Positions 7,310 through 16,101 of a DNA stretch of 64,000 bases are shown piece by piece; the stretch's first letter is position 1, and each line of letters starts with the position of its first letter. The position numbers and the translations under genes are program-made. This DNA comes from JAJDUF01 sp965214295. GTDB taxonomy: Bacteria; Chloroflexota; UBA11872; UBA12225; JAJDUF01. Under the pieces are notes generated by a model that saw nothing but the letters and a program-made list of their open reading frames with translations, was not told the origin of the DNA and searched no databases. The stretch is from the NCBI GenBank assembly GCA_965214295.1, contig OZ243944.1, forward strand, positions 558,001-622,000, in the 5' to 3' direction.

Positions 7310-8761
7310 GTGTTAGCCACAGTCACTCGTCGGAATCTGCTGGCCAATGCCGCCACGCTGGGCGGGGTGCTGGCTATGGCGTGCAACCTCTCCGGGGTGG
7401 GGCGGCGGCCGGGGACGGTCGCCGGCAGTAGCACGCCGCCACCACCGGTAGTCCCGGCGCCAACCAAGCTGCCACGACTGCAACCCGGGCGCCCCATCGT
7501 CCCGGCGCCAGCCAAAGGGAGAATCACCCTGCCCATCCTCGTCCAACTAGAGTGGATGAGCGCACACCGGGACATCCTCCGAGACCTCGCAATCCGGTTC
7601 ACCGACCAGCATCCGCACCTGCGAATCAAATGGCAGCAACGGCCCTGGCGCACAGTGGCAAACGGCCTCGAGCGGGAGCGGGGTGTCAGAATGGCCGCTG
7701 CCGGCCAGTTGGGAGCCGTGATCGCAGACCACACCGCGATCATTGCTGTACTGGTCGCGGCGGGGGCTTTGCTCGGGCTGAACCGCCTGATCGCCCGCGA
7801 CCGGTACCCGCTTGCCGATTACTGGCCCGGCGCAGTGCAGGCGCTCCAGTGGCAGGGGGACCTCTTCGGCTTGCAGACCGCAGTGGTCCCTACCGTCCTG
7901 TATTACAACCCGGTCTTGGTCGCCGCCGCCGGGGTGACGATCCCCACCCCGCCGTGGACATGGGCACAATTCCTAGCGGTGGCCCAGCGGTTGACCGCGC
8001 GACCGGTGTTCGGCTTTGCCTTCAGCGAGCAGCGGGCGGCGGATATCTTGCCGTGGCTCTGGAGCTACGGTGGTCGCCTGGTGAATGCGGACTTCCGGGA
8101 GAGTATGATCGCGCAACCGGAAGCGCTGGCGGCGCTCCAGTGGCTAGTGGGCCTCACCTTTGTCCACCGAGTCTCGCCACAGGCAGCGGATTTGCAGCGG
8201 GCAGGAACACAGAGCAGCTTGGCTCTTCTCATGCAGCGACGGCAGCTGGGGATGCTCTATGGCACCTGGCACAGCAAGTCTCTCCTTGCAAAATGGTACG
8301 GCCAAGCGCCCTATGCGGTGGCAGAACCACCTACCGGCCCACAGCAGGCTGCCACGAGCTTGGGCGAGGCGCAGGCTTTTTCATTGCAGTCTTTTTCCCT
8401 CGTCAAGGATTTCGGCAATGATGATGGAGCTTGGGCTTTCCTCCGCTGGTGGACGAGTCGGGACGTACAGCAGGAGTTTCATGCCAGCCGGAGCGGTGAG
8501 GCATACGCAGGGGTGCCGGCCCGGCGGTCGCTGGTTGATGAGCAGCCGACGCGCTACGCCGCGGGGACGATAGCGGCCCTCGCCAGTGCGCGGGCCGCGC
8601 CGCTCCATCCGACTTGGCGCGAGCTGGTGCGGATTTTCGATGCCGGGCTGGCACCGCTCTGGGAGCTCCAGCAGCCTGTCGCCTCAGCGATGGCCGCGGT
8701 GGCCCAGCAGCAGAATGCGCTCCTGGATCGGTGGTGGCAGAAACAACGCGGCTCTCCCTAG
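7310..8761 (+). CDS. Extracellular solute-binding protein, family 1, lipoprotein
   Basis: 483 residues. The N-terminus TRRNLLANAATLGGVLAMACN has a twin arginine (7-8) and a lipobox Cys (C25), predicting Tat export and lipid anchoring, then a Pro-rich linker to about 70. The body has family-1 sugar-binder features: a hinge region with FGLQTAVVPTVLYYN and a Trp-rich C-terminal lobe. It would deliver a sugar or oligosaccharide to an ABC importer, but no permease or ATPase gene is adjacent. GTG 7310 is the start; no strong ribosome-binding site is visible. Confidence 0.8.
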   Translation: MLATVTRRNLLANAATLGGVLAMACNLSGVGRRPGTVAGSSTPPPPVVPAPTKLPRLQPGRPIVPAPAKGRITLPILVQLEWMSAHRDILRDLAIRFTDQHPHLRIKWQQRPWRTVANGLERERGVRMAAAGQLGAVIADHTAIIAVLVAAGALLGLNRLIARDRYPLADYWPGAVQALQWQGDLFGLQTAVVPTVLYYNPVLVAAAGVTIPTPPWTWAQFLAVAQRLTARPVFGFAFSEQRAADILPWLWSYGGRLVNADFRESMIAQPEALAALQWLVGLTFVHRVSPQAADLQRAGTQSSLALLMQRRQLGMLYGTWHSKSLLAKWYGQAPYAVAEPPTGPQQAATSLGEAQAFSLQSFSLVKDFGNDDGAWAFLRWWTSRDVQQEFHASRSGEAYAGVPARRSLVDEQPTRYAAGTIAALASARAAPLHPTWRELVRIFDAGLAPLWELQQPVASAMAAVAQQQNALLDRWWQKQRGSP

Positions 8762-9228
8762 CCCTGCGAGGCTGGCCTCTACAATAGCGCGTCGCTCAGG
8801 TAGGAGCGACTGACTGGGGTAGGTACAGGCCAAGCCGTAGGTGCGCCCCTTGCGGGCGCCCCGGTCGTTCCCCCGCCACCCCGTCATTGCGGCGAAAGCC
8901 GCAATCCCCCCTACGGTAATCCATCCTGCTCATCCTTGCATCCTGCCAATCCTGATGCCGACCAGCATCGGACCGGCAGCCCCTTCCCTTCAGGGATGGG
9001 GTTGGGGGTAGGTACGCATCTCCACACCAGGGCCTTTCCAAAGTCGCCACCAACCCGGTCATTCTGAGCGGCCTCTCCAATGTCATTCTGAGCGGAGCGA
9101 AGAATCTCGCCACGTGGGAGCGACCCGGCGCGGAGTTTACCTTGAGCGTAGCCGAAAGGCTCAGAGCCGGCCCCTGGCTCGAACCGGGGGCGACAATGAA
9201 AAGACCCTGCCTCCACACAAAGACCCCC
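8762..9228. repeat. Intergenic block of dispersed repeats
   Basis: 467 bp without a gene. It holds a GTCATTGCGGCG...CGCCGCAATCC-type hairpin (about 8882-8908), a TCATCCTTGCATCC/AATCCTG stretch (8920-8960) and a TCATTCTGAGCGGAGCGAAG repeat continuing into CCACGTGGGAGCGACCC (9082-9127). The last block recurs near 35950-36035 and 62500-62540. Confidence 0.6.
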
Positions 9229-9257
9229 TTGACAAGCACCTCAGAGCGGCGTATATT
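9229..9257 (+). promoter_or_regulatory. Consensus sigma-70-type promoter of the TetR gene
   Basis: TTGACA at 9229-9234 and TATATT at 9252-9257 with a 17-bp spacer. The predicted start near 9264 gives a leader of about 80 nt to the ATG at 9347. It is the clearest canonical promoter in the GC-rich part of the window. Confidence 0.75.
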
Positions 9258-9346
9258 GAACGTGACCAATGATTTTAGGGCAAGTTCTATTATTCCGAGC
9301 GAGGCGCTATTGCGCCTGACCGGTGCCCGGTGCAGGAAAAGTGGCC

Positions 9347-10039
9347 ATGCCGACAACCGTAGCGGAGCCGGGCCGGACAACGAAGGGTGAGCAGACGCGG
9401 GCGCTGATCCTCCGCACGGCCCTCGATCTCTTCCGTGAGCGCGGCTACGAGGACACCACGATGCGCCGCATCGCCCACGAGGCCGGCGTCGCCCCCGGCA
9501 ACATCTACTACTACTTCCGCTCCAAGGAGCATCTGATCCAAGCGTTCTACGCGCTCACGCTCGACGAGCACGTAGCCGCCGCCCGCCCCGTGCTCGCACA
9601 AGAAACCGACTTGCGAGCGCGGCTGTCGGGCGTGATGCGCGCCAAGATCGAGACCTCGGAGCCGTATCATCGCTTCTCCGGTATCCTCTTCAAGAGCGCC
9701 GCCGACCCTAGCAGTCCGCTCAGTCCCTTCAGCCCCGAGTCGCACCCGGTCCGACAGGAGAGTACGGCCCTGTTTGCCGAAGTGCTCGCCGGTTCCAAGA
9801 CCCGCGTTCCCGACGACCTGCAAGCCGAGCTACCCAATCTGCTGTGGCTCTACCACATGGGCATCATCCTGTTCTGGATTCACGACAGCTCGCCGCAGCG
9901 TGTGCGAACTTACCGCCTCATCGAGCACACGGTCGAGCTGATCGCGCGCGTCATCGGGCTGGCGAGCGTGCCACTGCTGCGTCCGATTCGCCGGCGGGTA
10001 CTGCAACTCCTGGCCGACTTACGCCAGGACACGTCGTAA
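9347..10039 (+). CDS. TetR/AcrR-family transcriptional regulator
   Basis: 230 residues. The N-terminal HTH domain spans about 17-65 and has the family signature: ILRTALDLFRERGYEDTTMRRIA, then VAPGNIYYYFRSKEHL. The C-terminal ligand-binding half is not assignable to a specific effector. ATG 9347 is preceded by AGGAAAAG at good spacing; two upstream GTGs in frame are less likely. It probably represses its own strong promoter or neighbours; its targets cannot be read from sequence. Confidence 0.92.
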   Translation: MPTTVAEPGRTTKGEQTRALILRTALDLFRERGYEDTTMRRIAHEAGVAPGNIYYYFRSKEHLIQAFYALTLDEHVAAARPVLAQETDLRARLSGVMRAKIETSEPYHRFSGILFKSAADPSSPLSPFSPESHPVRQESTALFAEVLAGSKTRVPDDLQAELPNLLWLYHMGIILFWIHDSSPQRVRTYRLIEHTVELIARVIGLASVPLLRPIRRRVLQLLADLRQDTS

Positions 10040-10123
10040 CGCCCAAGCGGTATTGGGGGATGCATGCAGCATGGGGTGTCCGCACTGCACCGGGGCAGCT
10101 TGTAGCCCAGAGGGGAGGGAACC

Positions 10124-10233
10124 ATGCCCTTGCGAGCCGTCCTCGTCACACCGGCCCGACGCTGATTGGTCATGCCCTGACCGCGGACCGACACGAGGTC
10201 ATTAAACCGGAGCGGTGTGCCAGGTACGGATAG
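10124..10233 (+). pseudogene. Eroded N-terminal fragment of a TIGR01777-like epimerase
   Basis: A ribosome-binding site (GAGGGGAGGG) and ATG are followed by MPLRAVLVT, and after a shift of frame by LIGHALTADRHEVI. Together they mirror the start of the intact gene at 10697 (LIGRALAAELAAADHEVI). The rest of the gene is missing, so this looks like a broken paralog or a partial duplication. Short, and therefore tentative. Confidence 0.4.
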
Positions 10234-10248
10234 AAAGGAGCAGAAGAG

Positions 10249-10587
10249 ATGCCACATTGGCGCAAGGCGCTCATCAACCCGGAGACAACGGCCGTGCAGG
10301 ACCGGTCGTTGGGCAGCGACCGGCGCGCCCTCCGGGTGCATGTCTCCGGCTTGGTCTGCGAGACCATCTGAGCGCAGCGGACGATGGCGGCCCTGGCAGG
10401 GCTGTCCCAAGTCGAGGCGGTGACTTTCGAGCGCCGGGACGATAGCTTCACCGTGCGCTATCGCGGAGATGCCCTCCGGCTGAGGCCGGTAGCTGCCGCG
10501 GTACGGACGGCAGTGGTCGGCAAACCGATTCGCCGGTTGCTCGACCGGCTGCGCCGGATGGTGGGCGGCCAGCCTACGAGGAGGTAG
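10249..10587 (+). CDS. HMA-like metal-binding protein with an in-frame TGA
   Basis: ATG 10249 follows AAAGGAG at 9-10 bp. The frame runs to TAG 10585-10587 (112 residues) with a single TGA at 10369-10371. Around it the protein reads RVHVSGLVCETI-TGA-AQRTMAALAGLSQVEAV, the layout of a heavy-metal-associated domain in which the TGA takes the place of the second metal-binding Cys. TGC to TGA is one base, so it may be a nonsense mutation, a sequence error or a selenocysteine codon. A hairpin (GCCCT/AGGGC, 10390-10402, with outer GGAC/GTCC) starts 18 nt after the TGA. Without recoding, a 40-residue fragment results. Confidence 0.55.
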
Positions 10588-10696
10588 CAGCCCTCTTACA
10601 TATTGAGGTAGCGATTTCCCATCTGTTACGCACTCCGATCTTTGGCTATCATGGCCCCTTTCATGTACGACGACAGGAGGGAAAGGAGTAGACGAC

Positions 10697-11605
10697 ATGC
10701 GAACGATCATCACCGGTGGATCGGGACTCATCGGTCGCGCACTGGCGGCGGAGCTGGCCGCTGCCGATCACGAGGTCATCATCTTGAGCCGGGCGCCCGC
10801 ACGGGTCAGCGGGCTGCCCGCCGGGGCGCGAGCCGTCGGTTGGAACGGCCGCACGGCCGAGGGGTGGCAGGACCTAGCCGACGGCGCCACTGCCATCGTC
10901 AACCTAGCCGGCGAGAGCATCGCCGCCGGACGGTGGACGGCAGCGCGGAAGCGGCGCATCGCCGCCAGCCGCCAGCAAGCCGGAGCGGCCGTGGTCCAGG
11001 CCGTGGCCGGCGCGGCGACCAGGCCCCAAGTCGTCATCCAGGCTTCCGCCGTCGGCTTCTACGGCCCGCGTGGTGACGAGACGATTACCGAAGCTGCGGC
11101 GGCCGGCGACGATTTCCTCGCCCAGGTGTGCGTGCCTTGGGAGGCCTCGACGGAGCCGGTCGAGCGCCTGGGGGTGCGTCGGGCGATCATCCGCACCGGC
11201 ATTGTCCTCAGCCGTGACGGCGGCGCCCTGCCGCGGATGATGCTCCCCTTTCGGCTGTTCGCCGGTGGGCCGCTGGGGAGCGGCCGCCAGGGGTTCCCCT
11301 GGATTCACCTTGCCGACCAGGTAAGCGCCATGCGCTGGCTGATCGAGCGCGAGGACGCGAGCGGCCCGTTCAACCTCGCGGCGCCGGAGACGCTGACCAA
11401 CGCCGAGTTCGGCCGCGTGCTGGGCCAAGTCATGCGGCGGCCGTCCTTCATGCCGACGCCCGGCTTTGCCCTGCGGCTCGTCTTGGGTGAGTTATCCACG
11501 CTGCTCCTCGACGGTCAGCGCCAGGTGCCGCAGCGGCTACTGGACCTGGGCTTCACCTTCCGCTTTCCCACGGCGGCGGCGGCGCTGCGCGACCTGCTCG
11601 TCTGA
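10697..11605 (+). CDS. TIGR01777 family NAD-dependent epimerase (YfcH-like)
   Basis: 302 residues, GGAAAGGAG before the ATG. Rossmann motif TGGSGLIGRAL (about 6-16), the family-typical NLAGESIAAGRW and ASAVGFYGPRGDE, and a C-terminal DUF1731-type tail (MPTPGFALRLVLGE, then RLLDLGFTFRFP). Members are extended SDR proteins found in many bacteria, with substrate unestablished. The upstream HMA-like gene and the epimerase fragment share its orientation. Confidence 0.9.
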   Translation: MRTIITGGSGLIGRALAAELAAADHEVIILSRAPARVSGLPAGARAVGWNGRTAEGWQDLADGATAIVNLAGESIAAGRWTAARKRRIAASRQQAGAAVVQAVAGAATRPQVVIQASAVGFYGPRGDETITEAAAAGDDFLAQVCVPWEASTEPVERLGVRRAIIRTGIVLSRDGGALPRMMLPFRLFAGGPLGSGRQGFPWIHLADQVSAMRWLIEREDASGPFNLAAPETLTNAEFGRVLGQVMRRPSFMPTPGFALRLVLGELSTLLLDGQRQVPQRLLDLGFTFRFPTAAAALRDLLV

Positions 11606-11868
11606 GCGAGCGGCGTCCCCGCTCCCGTCATTCCCGCGCGGCCCTCGTCATTGCGGCGCAAGCCGCAATCCAGGGCCACTCATGGCGCCCCGGTCGGCCC
11701 GGATGTCCGCTTCCGCCGGAAAGACCGGGGGCGGCTATTCCCTCCCCTGGAGCTTGCTCCGGGGGAGGGCGAGGGAGGGGGCCGAGTAGGGTACCGGCCC
11801 CCCTACCCCGGCTCGCTTCCTCCCCGCGCAGTGTGTAGACTGGTGCCGGTGCGTGCGTAGTGACCGGC
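11606..11868. repeat. Intergenic repeats
   Basis: Contains two nested GTCATT...AATCC hairpins (about 11627-11672) and a CCCTCCCCTGGAGCTTGCTCCGGGGGAGGG hairpin (about 11741-11771, given here as the span), both found elsewhere in the window. No coding signal. Confidence 0.5.
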
Positions 11869-11921
11869 GGCCAGCCAAAGCTGCTTCCGAGTACGCTCGG
11901 GACCAGCAGCTTTGGCTGGCC
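11869..11921. repeat. Palindromic element next to a ribosome-binding site
   Basis: Perfect 17-bp arms (11869-11885, 11905-11921) and a 19-nt loop; the arm shares the GGCCA...AAAGC look of the guaA palindrome but ends in TGCT/AGCA. It ends about 8 bp before the AAGGAG that serves the ATG at 11944. In the transcript it would form a strong hairpin just upstream of the ribosome-binding site. Confidence 0.75.
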
Positions 11922-11943
11922 AGCGGCGAAGGAGTTCGGGATC

Positions 11944-13653
11944 ATGCTTGGCGAGTTAGAGGCGGGAGCAGTTGGGCAGTTTCAGGAGGCGCTGGTGGAA
12001 GCGAACTACCCCCTGACAACCGACCGCTTTCTCCGGCTCCTCCGGGACGGCCAGCGGCCGGAGACCCTCGTTCGCAACGCCCTCGATGCTGCGGCGCCGT
12101 TCCTCACTGTCCCCTCCCACATCATGGTCAACCCGCAGGGCGAGTTCATGGGCGTGAACTACGACCACTGCGTACTGGGGCTGCGCGCCTCGCACCGGAT
12201 GGTGCCGTATCTCCCCCGCGACCACCGGATGCTCTCGATGGCACAGGCCGTCTGGTACATGCCCCAGGGGCTCGACGTGTGGGATCAGCTACTCTGCGAG
12301 TTCCCCGGTCACTACGCCCGCGACGACAAGCACTGTGGCGACCAGCCCGGCGGACGCGCGCCGGACGGCCGGGACCGCTTTGACGGCCCAACCTGGACCG
12401 CCCCCAAACAGTGGTTCCAGACGGATCATACCCCTATCGTGGACGGCACGGTGCCCGACCGGCTCAATCGGTTCGCTGCCAGCATCATGGAGGGCGACAA
12501 GCAGACCGCCTATCAGCTTTCGCTGGGGCTACACGCCGAGCCGGACCCGGCCGTGCGCCGCCAGCTCGAGTCGCAGTTGCTCTTCTGCGGGATCATCGAC
12601 CTCCAGGAGACGCTGCTCGGCGGGCGCAAGATGCAGAACATCGGGCACAAGGCGCTGCGGGCGCGGGCGCTCGTCCATCTCGCCGCGGTGATCGGCTGGG
12701 AGCACGCCGCCATGCTGCTCTACTGCGTCGTGCCGGATATCGCCACGATGCCGCGCCTCTACACGCTCTTCGACCTCTCGACGCAGACCCTGGGCATGAA
12801 CTTCCGCCAGGACCTCTACACGCTCAAGCAGCGCAATGACCGGCCGATGACCGACGCAGAGCGCGCTGCTTTCGTAGACCTCATTCTGCACGCCGGAGCT
12901 AGCGAGGTCACGGCGCACATCACCGCCCTACTGCGCCAGGGGAAAGCGCTGATCCAGATTTCGGACACGATCACCGCAGCCTTTGCCAAGCATGTCGTTG
13001 ACGACATCTGGAGCCGGCGCAGCTTCTTCCAATCCGGCCACGCCTACGACTACAGCAATGTCGTCAGCTTCTGGCTACGGAATTACGACCATCCGCACCA
13101 GGCCAAGGCCCCATACTTCCAGGGCCTCTTCATCAACGATGTCATCAAGGTCAACAAACAGTTCCCCCAGGACCCCACCAGCGAGGTCTACCTCGGCGAC
13201 TGGCGCGAGCACAAGACCTGGGCCGCTGGCTTCACCGTCAGCGAATGTTTGGGCCGGTTGATTGCGGCCGTGGAGGACGTAGACGCGGCTCGTGCGGAAG
13301 CGCTCACCCGGTCGTACCTGGAGCGCACGTCCGAGCGCCGGCCACTCATGGAGGCGCTTGCTATCTGCTCCAGCAAGTTCCAGAACGACCCCCATCAGCA
13401 GCGCAATGCGGCCACCTCCATCGAGGAGTGGGAGCTGACCACGGCAACCAAGTACCGCGATACGATCCTCATTGCTTGGGCGAAATACATCGCCGGCTGC
13501 ATCAAGCGCACTACCGCCCTCGACTGTACACGCCTGTTCGAAGAGCGGTTGGGGAAGCACAACGGCAGCTCAGTGATTGCGGTCAGCCCGCGGCAAGAGC
13601 GCGATCAAGGGGTCATGGGCATGACGCTGGCCAAGCCGGCGGACGATGCCTAA
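11944..13653 (+). CDS. Conserved-looking helical protein of unknown function
   Basis: 569 residues from ATG 11944, which has AAGGAG at 9 bp; the frame is open further up to GTG 11860 but that part is the palindrome. No signal peptide, largely helical, with many His, Trp and Tyr (for example MVNPQGEFMGVNYDHCVLG, GWEHAAMLLYCVVPDIATMP, FFQSGHAYDYSNVVSFWLRNYDHP; each quoted block is at most 20 residues). I do not recognise the family. It ends 5 bp before the GNAT gene, so the two are probably co-translated. Confidence 0.85.
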   Translation: MLGELEAGAVGQFQEALVEANYPLTTDRFLRLLRDGQRPETLVRNALDAAAPFLTVPSHIMVNPQGEFMGVNYDHCVLGLRASHRMVPYLPRDHRMLSMAQAVWYMPQGLDVWDQLLCEFPGHYARDDKHCGDQPGGRAPDGRDRFDGPTWTAPKQWFQTDHTPIVDGTVPDRLNRFAASIMEGDKQTAYQLSLGLHAEPDPAVRRQLESQLLFCGIIDLQETLLGGRKMQNIGHKALRARALVHLAAVIGWEHAAMLLYCVVPDIATMPRLYTLFDLSTQTLGMNFRQDLYTLKQRNDRPMTDAERAAFVDLILHAGASEVTAHITALLRQGKALIQISDTITAAFAKHVVDDIWSRRSFFQSGHAYDYSNVVSFWLRNYDHPHQAKAPYFQGLFINDVIKVNKQFPQDPTSEVYLGDWREHKTWAAGFTVSECLGRLIAAVEDVDAARAEALTRSYLERTSERRPLMEALAICSSKFQNDPHQQRNAATSIEEWELTTATKYRDTILIAWAKYIAGCIKRTTALDCTRLFEERLGKHNGSSVIAVSPRQERDQGVMGMTLAKPADDA

Positions 13654-13658
13654 CGACG

Positions 13659-14780
13659 ATGGACGGCCCGCGATCCCTCCACAGCGACGAGTGGGCGCAG
13701 CTCAACACCGTTGTCGAGACGGTCTTCCGTCCAGGGATGTTCGAGCAGTACCCCCAGCTCTTCAACGCGGCCAACCGCGACAACCTGCACGTAGTCGTGG
13801 CGGACGGCAAAGTCGTCTCGCACGTCGGCATGATCGAGCGCCCGGCCGCGCTCCTCGGCTGCACAATCCGGGTGTGCTGTATCGGTGGCGTCGCCACCCT
13901 GCCGGACTATCGTGAGCGCGGCTTTGCCACCGCCGCCTTCGGCGCTGCCGTTGCCAAAGCGCGGGCCGATGGGGTGGACCTCATGCTGATCTCCGGTAGC
14001 CGAGGCCTCTATCTCCGCGCCGGCAGCCGTCGAGTAGGGCAGGATCGGGAGTTCACGGTGACGCCGGCCGCCGCGCCACGCTTGCAGGCCCTTACCACCG
14101 GCATCCGCGTAGCAGCAGTCACCGACCGGCACCTGCCGCTGCTCCGAGACCTCTACGCCGGAGAAGCGGTGCGGTTTGTACGCTGGTGGGAAGACTGGGA
14201 AATGGCCTACGACTGCAAATACGTGATGAACCGGCCTACGGAGTTCCACCTTATCTACCGTGGCGCCGATCCGGTGGCCTACCTGCTACTCCAGCCCCCG
14301 CGGCCGGGCACCGCAGAGGACGAACCTAGAGTCGTCGCCGAGTTCGCCGGCGACCGCGCGGCGCTAGTCTGTGCGCTGGGCCAGCTGGCTACCAAGCGTA
14401 ACATCGCCCTGCGTGTTCACGTGCTCCGTACCGATACCGTAGCTCAGAGGTTGCTCGGTGGGGCGGCCGTGCCTGCCGCTCCGGCGCCCACGTCCGGAAC
14501 ACTGCTGGTCATCAACTTTGTACAGCTTATGGAGCGGCTGCGCCCCTTGCTGGCCGAGCGGCTGGGCGCCGAGACCGCGCGGCAGCTCACGTTCCACGCT
14601 GAAGATGACCGCTTCACCATCGCTAAGGGCGCCGAGCGGCTCACGGTGAACGGTCGCGGCGACTTGGCGCTGTACCTCTTCGGCTCGCACGATGAGCCGG
14701 CCGGCTCACCCGCGCTGGCCGCACAGCTGGCCCAGGCACTTCCCTTTCCCGCATTGTGGTATGGCCTCTCCTACGTATGA
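13659..14780 (+). CDS. GNAT acetyltransferase with C-terminal SCP2-like region
   Basis: 373 residues. The N-terminal part carries the GNAT acetyl-CoA loop (IGGVATLPDYRERGFATAAF, about 70-89) preceded by a beta strand with HVGMIERP. A second region (about 150-250) looks like a degenerate GNAT, and the C-terminal 100 residues resemble an SCP2/Eis-type tail. The substrate is unknown. It follows the unknown helical protein after 5 bp without a separate promoter. A frame extension back to 13245 lies inside the upstream gene and was rejected. Confidence 0.85.
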   Translation: MDGPRSLHSDEWAQLNTVVETVFRPGMFEQYPQLFNAANRDNLHVVVADGKVVSHVGMIERPAALLGCTIRVCCIGGVATLPDYRERGFATAAFGAAVAKARADGVDLMLISGSRGLYLRAGSRRVGQDREFTVTPAAAPRLQALTTGIRVAAVTDRHLPLLRDLYAGEAVRFVRWWEDWEMAYDCKYVMNRPTEFHLIYRGADPVAYLLLQPPRPGTAEDEPRVVAEFAGDRAALVCALGQLATKRNIALRVHVLRTDTVAQRLLGGAAVPAAPAPTSGTLLVINFVQLMERLRPLLAERLGAETARQLTFHAEDDRFTIAKGAERLTVNGRGDLALYLFGSHDEPAGSPALAAQLAQALPFPALWYGLSYV

Positions 14781-14846
14781 TCGCCCCTCATCCCTCTGCC
14801 GTGGTATAGCGGCCGGCGGCCACGCTTGCTCCTGCCGGTGGTGAGC

Positions 14847-15512
14847 ATGAGTAAGAGCCGAGCGCAAGCAAGAGATTCACGGCGCGCTGGCGGTGAGGCC
14901 GCCGCTATCCTACCCCTCTCCGATGACAAGCGGGCGGCCCTCTCGCTCCAGGCCCGGCACACGACTATCGGCCGCGCGGCCGATTGCGATGTCGTCCTCG
15001 ATGATCCGCGTATATCGCGGCAGCACGCGACCATCACCGGCGATGGCCAGCACTACCGGCTGCGCGACGCCGGCAGCCTCAACGGCACGTTCGTCAACGG
15101 CCGGCGGGTGCTTCCCGACACCGCCACCCGGCTCTACTCCGGCGACGAGCTACGCTTTGCCGAGCTGCGGTTTCGCTTCCTCAGCGGACCGGCCGGCCGG
15201 CCGCATACGCCTCCCGACCGGCTCCGTTTCGATGACGTAACCGCCGAGGTCTACATAGGCACCAGCCGCGTCGCCTTGGCCCCCAAGGAGTACGCGCTGC
15301 TCCGCGTATTGTGGCAACGCACTGGGCAAGTCTGCTCGAAAGAATGTCTGGCGCCGGCCGTCTGGCCGGAGTACCAGGGCATCGTCAGCGATGCCAGCAT
15401 TGAGTCCGCCGTCAGTCGGCTCCGCCGCAAGCTCGCCGCCGCCGGTGGTCGCCGGGCGTGGGTGCAGACGGTACCGCGGCAAGGCTATCGCTTGGCCGGT
15501 GACGAGGGGTAG
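14847..15512 (+). CDS. FHA domain fused to an OmpR-type winged helix
   Basis: 221 residues from ATG 14847. The FHA domain (about 37-105) shows GRAADCDVVLDD, RISRQHATI and LNGTFVNGR, the residues that read phosphothreonine. The C-terminal half (about 130-220) is a Trans_reg_C DNA-binding domain: LAPKEYALLRVLWQ, SDASIESAVSRLRRKL, VQTVPRQGYRL. So it likely links Ser/Thr kinase signalling to transcription without a receiver domain. No kinase gene is near. Confidence 0.9.
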   Translation: MSKSRAQARDSRRAGGEAAAILPLSDDKRAALSLQARHTTIGRAADCDVVLDDPRISRQHATITGDGQHYRLRDAGSLNGTFVNGRRVLPDTATRLYSGDELRFAELRFRFLSGPAGRPHTPPDRLRFDDVTAEVYIGTSRVALAPKEYALLRVLWQRTGQVCSKECLAPAVWPEYQGIVSDASIESAVSRLRRKLAAAGGRRAWVQTVPRQGYRLAGDEG

Positions 15513-15702
15513 GTTGCGGCAGCAGCGTTAGGCAACAAAATTCCATCCGATCTCGCAGTCCCGACAAACTAGCCCATACGACGCAGCGTGAACCTGTCCA
15601 CGCAACCCTCACACCATGCGGCGCACGTCGGTACGCAGTGTATTGGTACAGTTACGTCATATGTAATATACTGAGTTCCGGACACAGGGGGACTGCGCTA
15701 GA

Positions 15703-16098
15703 ATGGTGATTGACCTGGTGCCGATCTTCCTTGTCAAGGCTGAGGAAAGCTTGGCGGGTGCGGACAGCGAGTATCTCAACGGTCGCTATAATAACTGCGC
15801 CAATCGAAGCTACTATGCCTGCTTCCAGGCCGCAATTGCCGCCCTGATGCAGGCTGGTATCGGCACGAGTGGCAGAACAGGGCAGTGGGGACATGGCTAC
15901 GTCCAGGCACAGTTCGTCGGTCAACTCATCAATCGGCGCAAGCTTTATCCTGCGAGCCTGCGTGAAGTCTTGACCCGCAACCTGGAGCTGCGCTTAGTGG
16001 CTGACTATCGGAAAGATGAGGTGACCGCCACTCAGGCCCGGCGAGCACTACGTCGAGCGCGGGATCTCGTAGCCGCAGTCCAAAGCGCCAGGTGGTGA
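15703..16098 (+). CDS. HEPN domain protein
   Basis: 131 residues, helical. LVKAEESLAGADSEYLNGRY and NCANRSYYACFQAAIAAL are the HEPN-type helices typical of the larger partner in HEPN/MNT-like modules. It is followed after 3 bp by a small gene, as in toxin-antitoxin pairs. No clear RxxxxH nuclease motif is obvious, so a toxic RNase activity is only a possibility. An AT-rich stretch (15640-15680) may hold the promoter. Confidence 0.75.
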   Translation: MVIDLVPIFLVKAEESLAGADSEYLNGRYNNCANRSYYACFQAAIAALMQAGIGTSGRTGQWGHGYVQAQFVGQLINRRKLYPASLREVLTRNLELRLVADYRKDEVTATQARRALRRARDLVAAVQSARW

Positions 16099-16101
16099 GC
16101 C

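Noticed and set aside
13245..13658. N-terminal extension of the GNAT frame
   Set aside because: Lies inside the upstream gene; the ATG at 13659 follows the stop of that gene by 5 bp.
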